In this document: in pieces, positions 14,204 to 19,895 of the stretch | How the letters are laid out: each line of letters opens with the position of its first letter | How positions within the stretch are numbered: position 1 is the first letter of the stretch | Assembly (NCBI GenBank): GCA_039806065.1 | Contig: JBDKJS010000145.1 | Location: forward strand, 1 to 19,895 | Direction of reading: 5' to 3' | DNA length: 19,895 nucleotides | Origin: JBDKJS01 sp039806065 | Lineage (GTDB): Bacteria > Bacteroidota > Bacteroidia > AKYH767-A > 2013-40CM-41-45 | The notes under the pieces: generated by a model | The model's database searches: none | Seen by the model: only the letters and a program-made list of their open reading frames with translations | Told to the model about the DNA's origin: nothing | Program-made: the position numbers and the translations under genes

Positions 14204-14992
14204 ATGAAAAAGACATTTATTAATTTTATTGTCATCCTTTGGATACTCTTCGCCAGTGCAGTGAAAGCACAAAACAACAGATTGTACGATAACAATACAA
14301 TTGGCTGGTTTAATTACTTCGGAACATTTAAGTTGAACAATAAATATAGCCTGCATAGTGAAGCACAATTGCGAAGGGTTAATCTGATCTATAGACCTCA
14401 ACAAATATTACTAAGAACCGGAATAAACTATCAGCCTACCTCCAAATGGCAGCTTCGAATGGGATATGCCTTTATAGAAACTTATGCTTACGGAAATATC
14501 CCCATCAATAGCCAAGGAAAAAAATTTACTGAACATAGAATCTTTCAAACTGTAACCCTAACCGACAAGATTAACAAAGTGGAGTTAACACATAGGTTTA
14601 TGCTAGAGCAACGCTTCATCGGTCGCTACAGCTCCTCGTTATTGATCAAAGAAGATGAATATCCACTACTTCATCGAGCACGCTACCTTTTCAGGTTACA
14701 AACACCGTTGATTAATTTAACCAGTGGTCAGCAAGTCTATGCTGCTGCATACAATGAAATACTTATTGGCTTTGGAAAAAATGTAAATGAGAATATTTTT
14801 GACCAAAACAGAATTGGAATATTGCTAGGTTGCAAGCTAAATAACTCCCTAAAAGTAGAAACAGGTTATATCAATCAAACTTTGCAATTGGGAAGAGAAG
14901 TAACCAATAAAAATGTATTTCAAACCAACAATGGTATAATCGTAAATTTAAATATTAACCTTGACCTATCATCAAAAGATTTGACCAATTGA
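14204..14992 (+). CDS. DUF2490 family outer-membrane protein
   Basis: A 262-residue secreted protein with a signal peptide (residues 1 to about 22, 'FIVILWILFASAVKAQ'). The rest is amphipathic beta strands typical of DUF2490 barrels in Bacteroidota: 'GWFNYFGTFKLNNKYSLHSE' near the N-terminus, 'RTGINYQPTSKWQLRMGYAF', 'THRFMLEQRF', 'HRARYLFRLQTPL' and 'VYAAAYNEILIGF'. The alternation of aromatic and polar residues and the lack of cysteines fit an outer-membrane porin-like protein. The function of the family is not established. It lies 46 bases upstream of the SbtA-like permease, so the two probably act in the same uptake path, with outer- and inner-membrane steps (inference). Confidence 0.8.
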   Translation: MKKTFINFIVILWILFASAVKAQNNRLYDNNTIGWFNYFGTFKLNNKYSLHSEAQLRRVNLIYRPQQILLRTGINYQPTSKWQLRMGYAFIETYAYGNIPINSQGKKFTEHRIFQTVTLTDKINKVELTHRFMLEQRFIGRYSSSLLIKEDEYPLLHRARYLFRLQTPLINLTSGQQVYAAAYNEILIGFGKNVNENIFDQNRIGILLGCKLNNSLKVETGYINQTLQLGREVTNKNVFQTNNGIIVNLNINLDLSSKDLTN

Positions 14993-15007
14993 TAATAAAA
15001 GTATCCG

Positions 15008-15015
15008 TATTTTTG
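15008..15015 (+). promoter_or_regulatory. Putative -7 element for the SbtA-like gene
   Basis: TATTTTTG matches TAnnTTTG exactly, 23 bases before the start codon. A TTG at 14989-14991 lies 16 bases upstream, slightly closer than the usual 19-21. It would let the permease be expressed independently of the DUF2490 gene. Confidence 0.4.
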
Positions 15016-15038
15016 AAAGATTCAATCAAGCTACCCTC

Positions 15039-15995
15039 ATGAATTTTGAAATCCTTTTTTCCAACCTTACTAATCCAACCTTACTTTTCTTTATTCTTGG
15101 AATATTAGCCACCACCTTTAAAAGTGATTTAGAGATACCTGAAACCTCTAGTAAATTTATAGCACTTTATCTACTCTTCTCAATCGGTTTTAAAGGCGGT
15201 CAAGAACTAGCACATAGCGAAATTACCTCAGAAATATTATTGTCATTGGCCTTTGGAATTTTTTTAGCAGCTATCATTCCATTTTATTTGTTTTTTATCC
15301 TAAAACAGAAATTAAATATTAGTGACTCCGCAGCGCTAGCAGCTGCTTACGGTTCGGTGAGTGCAGTTACATTTGTGGCTGCTTCTACTTTCTTAGAAGC
15401 CCAGGCCATTAGTTTTGGTGGCCACATGGTTGCAGTCATGGCATTGATGGAATCACCAGCAATTATTGTAGCGGTTATTCTAATGATGCGGTATGAGAAA
15501 AATAGAATTACTAATTTAAAGGATGTTATTCACCACTCATTTACGAATGGCAGTGTATTGATGATTCTTGGAAGCTTGATCATAGGCCTAATTGCTGATG
15601 CAAAGCAAGCGGAAGGAATTAAACCTTTCACCACCGATATATTCAAAGGATTTTTAGCAATTTTCCTACTAGAAATGGGAATGGTTACTGCCAAGCGTTT
15701 TTCAATTTTTAAAAAATATGGTTCATTTGCAATTTTAATAGCACTGTTGGTTCCAGCATTCAATGGTTGTGTTGTTGCTTATATTAGTCAATTTATTACG
15801 CATGAAGAGGGAAACAGATTCGTATTTGCAGTACTTGCTGCCAGCGCATCTTACATTGCTGTTCCAGCTGCAATGCGCAAGGCTGCACCAGAAGCAGATC
15901 CTGGATTGTACATACCAATGGCACTAGGATTAACTTTTCCATTCAATCTTACCATCGGTATGCCCTTGTATTATTTAATCATTCAAAATACATAA
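15039..15995 (+). CDS. SbtA-like sodium-dependent bicarbonate permease
   Basis: A 318-residue polytopic inner-membrane protein of the SbtA family (formerly DUF897), Na+/HCO3- symporters best known from cyanobacteria. About ten hydrophobic helices are visible, arranged as two inverted halves. The family signatures 'GFKGGQEL' (50-57) and 'YGSVSAVTFVAA' (104-115) are present. 'ALMESPAIIVAV' ends the first half, and 'SASYIAVPAAMRKAAPEADP' mirrors it in the second half. The length is shorter than the cyanobacterial enzyme (about 370) because the central cytoplasmic loop is brief, as in other heterotrophic bacteria. No PII-like SbtB regulator gene lies next to it. In a heterotroph its likely role is supplying bicarbonate for carboxylation reactions; transport of another anion cannot be excluded. 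Confidence 0.88.
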   Translation: MNFEILFSNLTNPTLLFFILGILATTFKSDLEIPETSSKFIALYLLFSIGFKGGQELAHSEITSEILLSLAFGIFLAAIIPFYLFFILKQKLNISDSAALAAAYGSVSAVTFVAASTFLEAQAISFGGHMVAVMALMESPAIIVAVILMMRYEKNRITNLKDVIHHSFTNGSVLMILGSLIIGLIADAKQAEGIKPFTTDIFKGFLAIFLLEMGMVTAKRFSIFKKYGSFAILIALLVPAFNGCVVAYISQFITHEEGNRFVFAVLAASASYIAVPAAMRKAAPEADPGLYIPMALGLTFPFNLTIGMPLYYLIIQNT

Positions 15996-16068
15996 AATTC
16001 ACAGTTAAATTAACCTGTAAAAGTTAACCGGACTACATTCACTTGTTAGAAGTTAAATTTATTAAAAT

Positions 16069-17151
16069 ATGAGATTAAAATTATTCATTCTATTGATAAC
16101 TTTACTAAGTTTTGGTGCACCTACGACTAATGCAGGAGAATTAACTTGGACCAAACTAGACACAGAACACTATAAAGGCAAACAAGATGATATATTTTTC
16201 ATTAGTGAAAACACCGGTTGGTATGTTAATGGTTACGGCAAAATATTTCACACCATTGACGCAGGAAAAACTTGGCAACTACAACTAGAAAAACAAGGTA
16301 CTTTCTTTCGTTGCATCAATTTTATAGATAGCCTTACAGGCTTTGTTGGCACAGTTGGCACCGATTATTTTCCTAATGTAATAGATACCATTGCACTTTA
16401 TAAAACCACTGATGGAGGCAGCACTTGGCATCCTGTTAGTTATAAAGGCCAATATGTAAAAGGGCTTTGTGCTATTGATCATGTAAAAGAAGCTTTTGTT
16501 AATCACGGAGAATTGGGTTATAAACACCACATCTACTGTGTGGGCCGAGTGGGTAGCCCCGCTAATTTATTGGTAAGTCATGACAATGGCCTTACTTTTA
16601 CTAGTATGGACATGTCTAAATATTGCAATGCACTTTATGATATAAAAATGATGAACAAAAATGAAGGGTTTGCATGTGCTTCAGTAGGTGAAGAGCTAGA
16701 AAAAAGTCATGCTGCTATCTTATACACCAATGATCAAGGTGCCACTTGGAAAAAAGTTTATGAAAGTAGCCGAGGGTATGAAATATCATGGAAAATATGT
16801 TTCCCTAGTAATGAGGTTGGCTATGCAACGCTTCAATCTTATAATCCTGATAGTTCTGTGTCCACCCAACGTTTTATTAAAACTACTAATGGTGGAAAAA
16901 AATGGAGGGAATACCAGCTTTGCAGAGATTATAAGTCGAGGCCTTTTGGCATAGGATTCATCAACTTGTTAGAAGGCTATATTGGAACCATGAACACGGG
17001 CTATCACACGGTAGATGGAGGAAAAAACTGGGAAAAAGTAGAGCTGGGCAAAGCATGCAATAAGATAAGAATTGTGTCACTCCCCAATGGAAAAATCTAT
17101 GGTTATGCAATAGGTGTAAATGTATGTAAGCTAACTGAAAAAGATCGATAG
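16069..17151 (+). CDS. Secreted Asp-box beta-propeller protein (Ycf48/BNR-like)
   Basis: A 360-residue exported protein with a signal peptide (1 to about 22, 'LFILLITLLSFGAPTTNAGE'). At least six Asp-box/BNR-type repeats are visible: 'TIDAGKTW' (62-69), 'TTDGGSTW' (113-120), then 'SHDNGLTF', 'TNDQGATW', 'TTNGGKKW' and 'TVDGGKNW'. Each is followed by a strand containing Gly-(Phe/Tyr) such as 'LTGFVGT', 'NEGFACA', 'EVGYATL' and 'LEGYIGT'. Together these make a six- or seven-bladed propeller of the Ycf48/sialidase-like kind. There is no C-terminal sorting domain, so it is probably periplasmic or lipid-free secreted. The catalytic sialidase residues are not evident. It is a single gene between the permease and the arsenic operon with no sign of cotranscription with the latter; the ligand is unknown. 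Confidence 0.8.
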   Translation: MRLKLFILLITLLSFGAPTTNAGELTWTKLDTEHYKGKQDDIFFISENTGWYVNGYGKIFHTIDAGKTWQLQLEKQGTFFRCINFIDSLTGFVGTVGTDYFPNVIDTIALYKTTDGGSTWHPVSYKGQYVKGLCAIDHVKEAFVNHGELGYKHHIYCVGRVGSPANLLVSHDNGLTFTSMDMSKYCNALYDIKMMNKNEGFACASVGEELEKSHAAILYTNDQGATWKKVYESSRGYEISWKICFPSNEVGYATLQSYNPDSSVSTQRFIKTTNGGKKWREYQLCRDYKSRPFGIGFINLLEGYIGTMNTGYHTVDGGKNWEKVELGKACNKIRIVSLPNGKIYGYAIGVNVCKLTEKDR

Positions 17152-17370
17152 ATTTGATCTAAAAAGTAATAGACATCACTCACAAGCCAGCTTATAAAAT
17201 TTTTGTGGCTGCTATTGAGCCACCCTGTAAGATAAGAAGCAACTAAGTGTCAAAAAGCCTGTTTTATAAAGTAAAAATATCATTTCAGCAAGAAATCATA
17301 AAATAAAGATTTGATTTTCATAAGATTAAAAAATATTAGTAAAAATTTGCAAACACGCCAATCTATATCG

Positions 17371-17386
17371 TAATATTGCAATATTA
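17371..17386. promoter_or_regulatory. Putative ArsR operator
   Basis: TAATATTGCAATATTA is a perfect 16-base palindrome centred about 19 bases before the arsR start codon. Its size and A/T-rich dyad fit ArsR/SmtB-family operators. Its position next to arsR suggests autorepression that As(III) would relieve. Confidence 0.72.
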
Positions 17387-17396
17387 AACTAAACAA

Positions 17397-17729
17397 ATGG
17401 GTGCTACGAAGACAGAACATTTTACAGAAAAACAGAACGCAATAGCCACTATAGCCAAAGCACTAGGCCATCCTGCAAGAGTGGCCATTATTGAATACCT
17501 TTTAAAAGTTGATTCGTGCATATGTGGCGATATAGTGAATGAACTTCCGTTAGCACAGCCAACAGTATCCCAACACTTAAAGGAACTTAAAAATGCTGGG
17601 ATTATAAAAGGAGATATTGATGGCAACAGTATTTGCTATTGCCTTGACGATAAAACATTAGATAAAATTCGAAATTATTTCTCAGGCGTTTCGAGTAAGT
17701 TGGAGAAAAAGAAAAGCAATTGTTGCTAG
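17397..17729 (+). CDS. arsR: ArsR-family arsenic-responsive repressor
   Basis: A 110-residue winged-helix repressor, first gene of the arsenic operon. 'KALGHPARVAIIEYLLK' (21-37) is the family opening and the DNA-reading helix lies in 'LAQPTVSQHLKELKNAGII' (52-70). The likely As(III)/Sb(III) sensor is Cys41-Ile-Cys43 in 'DSCICGDI', at the same place as the CxC of classical ArsR ('CVCDL'). Two further cysteine pairs, Cys80/Cys82 ('ICYC') in the wing and Cys109-Cys110 at the extreme C-terminus, are extra potential ligands. It is preceded by a perfect palindrome, and the DUF6428 gene follows after 42 bases. The arsenic assignment is strong because of the downstream arsenate reductase. Confidence 0.92.
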   Translation: MGATKTEHFTEKQNAIATIAKALGHPARVAIIEYLLKVDSCICGDIVNELPLAQPTVSQHLKELKNAGIIKGDIDGNSICYCLDDKTLDKIRNYFSGVSSKLEKKKSNCC

Positions 17730-17771
17730 TATTCATCAAAGATTAAAATAAAAAATTAAAATAAATACAAA

Positions 17772-18239
17772 ATGAAAATAGCTGAATTAAAATCATTACT
17801 AACCCAGTTAGATACTGTAAATTTTAAAATCCAAAATGGGCCATTTGTTCCTGATCACTTTCATGTTACGGAAGTGGGCGTAGTAACCAAACATTTCATT
17901 GACTGTGGCGGTACCGTTAGAAATGAAAAGGTTGCCAATTTTCAACTTTGGAATGCTGATGACTTTGACCACAGGCTCAAACCAATCAAGTTGTTAAAAA
18001 TAATAGAACTCTCAGAAAGTATTTTGGGACTTGAAAATTTAGAAATTGAGATAGAATTTCAAACTGAGACTGTAGGGAAATATGAATTAGGGTTCAATGG
18101 TAAAAATTTTGAATTGATTGCTAAGCAAACTGCTTGTTTGGCATCGGCAGCATGTGGAATAATATCGCCCACCCAACAAAATCCTACTAATCAAGCAGCA
18201 TCTACAAATCATTGCAAACCTGGCGGGGGGTGTTGCTAG
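17772..18239 (+). CDS. DUF6428 family protein with Cys-rich tail
   Basis: A 155-residue cytoplasmic protein of a small family (DUF6428) habitually found in Bacteroidota arsenic operons; its biochemical role is not known to me. Conserved-looking elements are 'VPDHFHVTEVG' (26-36) and 'HFIDCGGT' (41-48), which include two histidines and a cysteine that could coordinate a metal or metalloid. The C-terminal 35 residues are cysteine-rich: Cys122, Cys128, Cys148, and Cys154-Cys155 ending '...PGGGCC'. That invites an As(III)-binding or chaperone role, analogous in concept to ArsD, but this is inference. The stop codon is directly followed by the aquaporin start (no intergenic base), indicating translational coupling. 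Confidence 0.8.
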   Translation: MKIAELKSLLTQLDTVNFKIQNGPFVPDHFHVTEVGVVTKHFIDCGGTVRNEKVANFQLWNADDFDHRLKPIKLLKIIELSESILGLENLEIEIEFQTETVGKYELGFNGKNFELIAKQTACLASAACGIISPTQQNPTNQAASTNHCKPGGGCC

Positions 18240-18893
18240 ATGAATATTCCTAAATATTTAGCTGAGCTTCTAGGAACTTTTGGAATCGTATTTTGCGGTA
18301 CTGGGTCAATCATTATTAACCAACAAACCAATGGAAGCATTTCCCATTTAGGAATTGCCATTACATTTGGACTAATCGTAATGGCCATGATCTATTGTTT
18401 TGGTCACACATCGGGTGCACATTTCAATCCCGCTGTGACCCTTGCACTATGTCTAAGTAAAAAATGGCACTGGAAAGATTTCCTTCCCTATATATGCAGT
18501 CAAGCAATAGGAGCATTTCTTGCAAGTGGTTTATTAAAATTTCTTTTCCCAACCAATGAACTTCTAGGTACTACCCTACCAATAGGGCCCTGGTGGCAAT
18601 CATTTCTATTAGAAGTTTTGCTTACATATTTCTTAATGCTAGGTATATTAATGATGGCATTTAGTAATAATAAGCATGCTAATTATACCGGATTGATAGT
18701 GGGCATGATTGTATTAACAGAAGCACTATTTGCCGGTCCAGTATGCGGAGCCAGCATGAACCCTATTAGATCCATAGCTCCAGCAATAGTAAGTGGTCAC
18801 ACTGAATATATATGGTTGTACATAAGTGCTCCATTCAGTGGAGCAATATTGGCCATTCCCTTATGGAAGCTCTTAATCAAAAACCAGTTCTAA
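18240..18893 (+). CDS. MIP-family aquaporin, probable As(III) channel (AqpS-like)
   Basis: A 217-residue major intrinsic protein with six membrane helices and two re-entrant loops. The first pore motif is canonical, 'GAHFNPAVTLAL' (Asn63-Pro-Ala). The second is altered to Asn174-Pro-Ile in 'GASMNPIRSIAPAIVSG', with the selectivity-filter Arg177 kept. It sits between DUF6428 and arsC in the ars operon, where many bacteria carry ArsB or ACR3. In Sinorhizobium meliloti, AqpS in the same position (arsR-aqpS-arsC) lets As(III) produced by ArsC leave down its gradient. The same role is inferred here. The start follows the DUF6428 stop directly and the stop is one base before arsC. Water or glycerol transport is the alternative. 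Confidence 0.87.
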   Translation: MNIPKYLAELLGTFGIVFCGTGSIIINQQTNGSISHLGIAITFGLIVMAMIYCFGHTSGAHFNPAVTLALCLSKKWHWKDFLPYICSQAIGAFLASGLLKFLFPTNELLGTTLPIGPWWQSFLLEVLLTYFLMLGILMMAFSNNKHANYTGLIVGMIVLTEALFAGPVCGASMNPIRSIAPAIVSGHTEYIWLYISAPFSGAILAIPLWKLLIKNQF

Positions 18894-18894
18894 A

Positions 18895-19509
18895 ATGTTT
18901 TCCAAACTCGAAGAAACCATTATTGCCTTACCAAGGGCTATAAATGATCAAAGAAAGATAGTATTATTTCCGTTAGTTAATTATATAGATACACAACTAA
19001 CAAATAAAGCACCTATAAGGTTAAACTTTATTTGTACTCATAATAGCAGGAGAAGTCATTTGGCTCAAATATGGGCTCAAACGATGGCTAGCTTTTTTCG
19101 TATAAATAATATTGCGTGTTATTCGGGAGGCACAGAGGCCACGAGCATTTACAAAAGTGTAAGATTAACCTTGGTCCAACAAGGATTTGAGTTGGAAAAA
19201 ATTTCAGAGGGTCATAATCCTATTTACAGTATTAAATATGGTGCCGTGGACCAACCACTGATTGCCTTCTCAAAAAGGTTTGATCATCCTTTTAATCCTT
19301 CAAGTAATTTTGCTGCAATCATGACTTGTAGCAGTGCTGATGAGGCCTGCCCAGTGGTACTAGGTGCCCAAAAAAGAATTGCTATTAGATATGAAGATCC
19401 AAAGGTATTTGACAATACTCCAAACGAACAAGAAAAGTATCTTGAACGAAGTAAAGAGATAGCCCAAGAAATGTATTGGGTATTCAGTCAAATAGAAAAC
19501 AAAGGCTAA
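18895..19509 (+). CDS. arsC: Thioredoxin-type arsenate reductase (LMW-PTP fold)
   Basis: A 204-residue protein of the low-molecular-weight phosphatase/ArsC fold that reduces As(V) to As(III). The P-loop is Cys47-THNSR-Arg53 ('FICTHNSRRSHLAQIWA'). The resolving pair Cys145 and Cys152 ('TCSSADEACPVVL') has exactly the seven-residue spacing of the Cys82/Cys89 pair in Staphylococcus ArsC, and the general acid is Asp168 in 'RYEDPKVFD'. All three redox cysteines are therefore present, supporting thioredoxin-coupled arsenate reduction rather than plain phosphatase activity. It is longer than classical ArsC (about 131 residues) because of an N-terminal extension of about 40 residues and an enlarged middle, as is common in Bacteroidota. 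It is the last gene of the ars operon, one base after the aquaporin stop. Confidence 0.88.
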   Translation: MFSKLEETIIALPRAINDQRKIVLFPLVNYIDTQLTNKAPIRLNFICTHNSRRSHLAQIWAQTMASFFRINNIACYSGGTEATSIYKSVRLTLVQQGFELEKISEGHNPIYSIKYGAVDQPLIAFSKRFDHPFNPSSNFAAIMTCSSADEACPVVLGAQKRIAIRYEDPKVFDNTPNEQEKYLERSKEIAQEMYWVFSQIENKG

Positions 19510-19570
19510 TCTAATTGCATCATCCAATCATAATCGAAAATTTCATTCCATATTTTATTACAATTAATCA

Positions 19571-19601
19571 GCAAAAAAAATGCCCTGCATTTTGCAGAGC
19601 A
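19571..19601 (-). terminator. Rho-independent terminator of the sugar permease gene
   Basis: On the minus strand TGCTCTGCA and TGCAGGGCA pair around a short A-rich loop (19581-19601) with a single mismatch. A run of eight T residues follows (19573-19580 read in reverse). It lies about 22 bases beyond the permease stop. The plus-strand side lacks a T-tract, so the ars operon is not clearly terminated here. Confidence 0.75.
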
Positions 19602-19623
19602 CTGTAAAAAATCTTGTCTTGAA

Positions 19624-19895
19624 TTAGTGACCTCCTCCTGCAGAGGTGCTTTCATAATCTATACCTTGAGCGCTTAAAATACCCCTCACCTTAAAGGCAA
19701 AATAGGCTAAATAAGCAAAACATAAAACTGGAATGATATAGGAAGGATGAATGCCCATGATGTCAGCTAGTTTCCCTTGCAATGGCGGAATAATACCACC
19801 ACCCAATATCATCATAATTAAAAATGCTGAGCCTTGGGAAGTATATTTTCCTAATCCCGATACGCTTAATGAAAATATGCATGGCCACATGATGC
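19624..19895 (-). CDS. FucP-type sugar:H+ symporter (MFS), C-terminal fragment
   Basis: Only the last 90 residues are in the window; the gene continues beyond the right edge. 'IMWPCIFSLSVSGLGKYTSQ' followed by 'GSAFLIMMILGGGIIPPLQG' is the characteristic late-helix region of the L-fucose permease group of the major facilitator superfamily. 'IHPSYIIPVLCFAYLAYFAF' forms the last transmembrane helix. The protein ends in a short Gly/Ser/His tail. Members in Bacteroidota carry fucose, glucose, galactose or N-acetylglucosamine, so the sugar cannot be fixed from this piece. It is convergent with the ars operon and not functionally linked to it. Confidence 0.85.
   Translation of the reverse strand, partial: IMWPCIFSLSVSGLGKYTSQGSAFLIMMILGGGIIPPLQGKLADIMGIHPSYIIPVLCFAYLAYFAFKVRGILSAQGIDYESTSAGGGH

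Noticed and set aside
17190..17230. GTGGCT/AGCCAC inverted repeat after the propeller gene as a terminator
   Set aside because: The stem is only 6 bp and no T-tract follows on either strand.

Overview
The window looks like the chromosome of a member of the Bacteroidota, probably a Chitinophagales/Sphingobacteriales-type organism. The evidence is an AT-rich sequence with almost no Shine-Dalgarno sites, several TAnnTTTG-type -7 promoter elements, and characteristic families: a large secreted protein with an N-terminal 'ATHASGSDLSYR' motif, a 'SPYSRFGIGD' outer-membrane barrel, a PpiD/SurA-like foldase, DUF2490, DUF6428 and type III pantothenate kinase. This is inferred from gene content; no marker gene fixes the genus.

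Positions 1-7000 hold housekeeping envelope genes, all on the minus strand. They are the start of a large secreted protein (cut by the window edge), a membrane-anchored PPIase chaperone with its own terminator, a CNNM/CorC-HlyC protein, a small two-helix membrane protein, the lipoprotein LptC, a FadL-like outer-membrane barrel and coaX. From coaX down, the last four genes are tightly packed or overlap. A tRNA-Phe(GAA) (7040-7112) and a single-domain response regulator follow on the plus strand.

Positions 7538-11740 form an accessory region: a stand-alone Mrr-type restriction endonuclease, a convergent Fic AMP-transferase, and an unrecognised HTH-ended protein. They are separated by two elaborate hairpin-rich intergenic elements (about 8866-9133 and 10455-10621) with integron-attC-like symmetry. 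The fic gene is preceded by three 24-bp direct repeats that look like operators. After a gene-poor stretch comes a membrane-anchored HExxH peptidase-like protein.

Positions 12600-14125 are a REP-associated tyrosine transposase (RAYT, IS200/IS605-like) locus. An intact tnpA is flanked by four short hairpins, followed by a second tandem copy with a 415-bp internal deletion. Three copies of an approximately 79-bp direct repeat bound the two units.

Positions 14204-17151 carry a DUF2490 outer-membrane protein, an SbtA-like sodium/bicarbonate permease and a secreted Asp-box beta-propeller. Positions 17397-19509 are an arsenic resistance operon: arsR, a DUF6428 protein with a cysteine-rich tail, an aquaporin (AqpS-like) and a thioredoxin-type arsenate reductase. 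No ArsB/ACR3 pump lies in the window, so the aquaporin is the only candidate As(III) exit route here. ArsR should repress the operon through a perfect palindrome upstream of its start. The window ends inside a FucP-type sugar permease on the minus strand, with its terminator.
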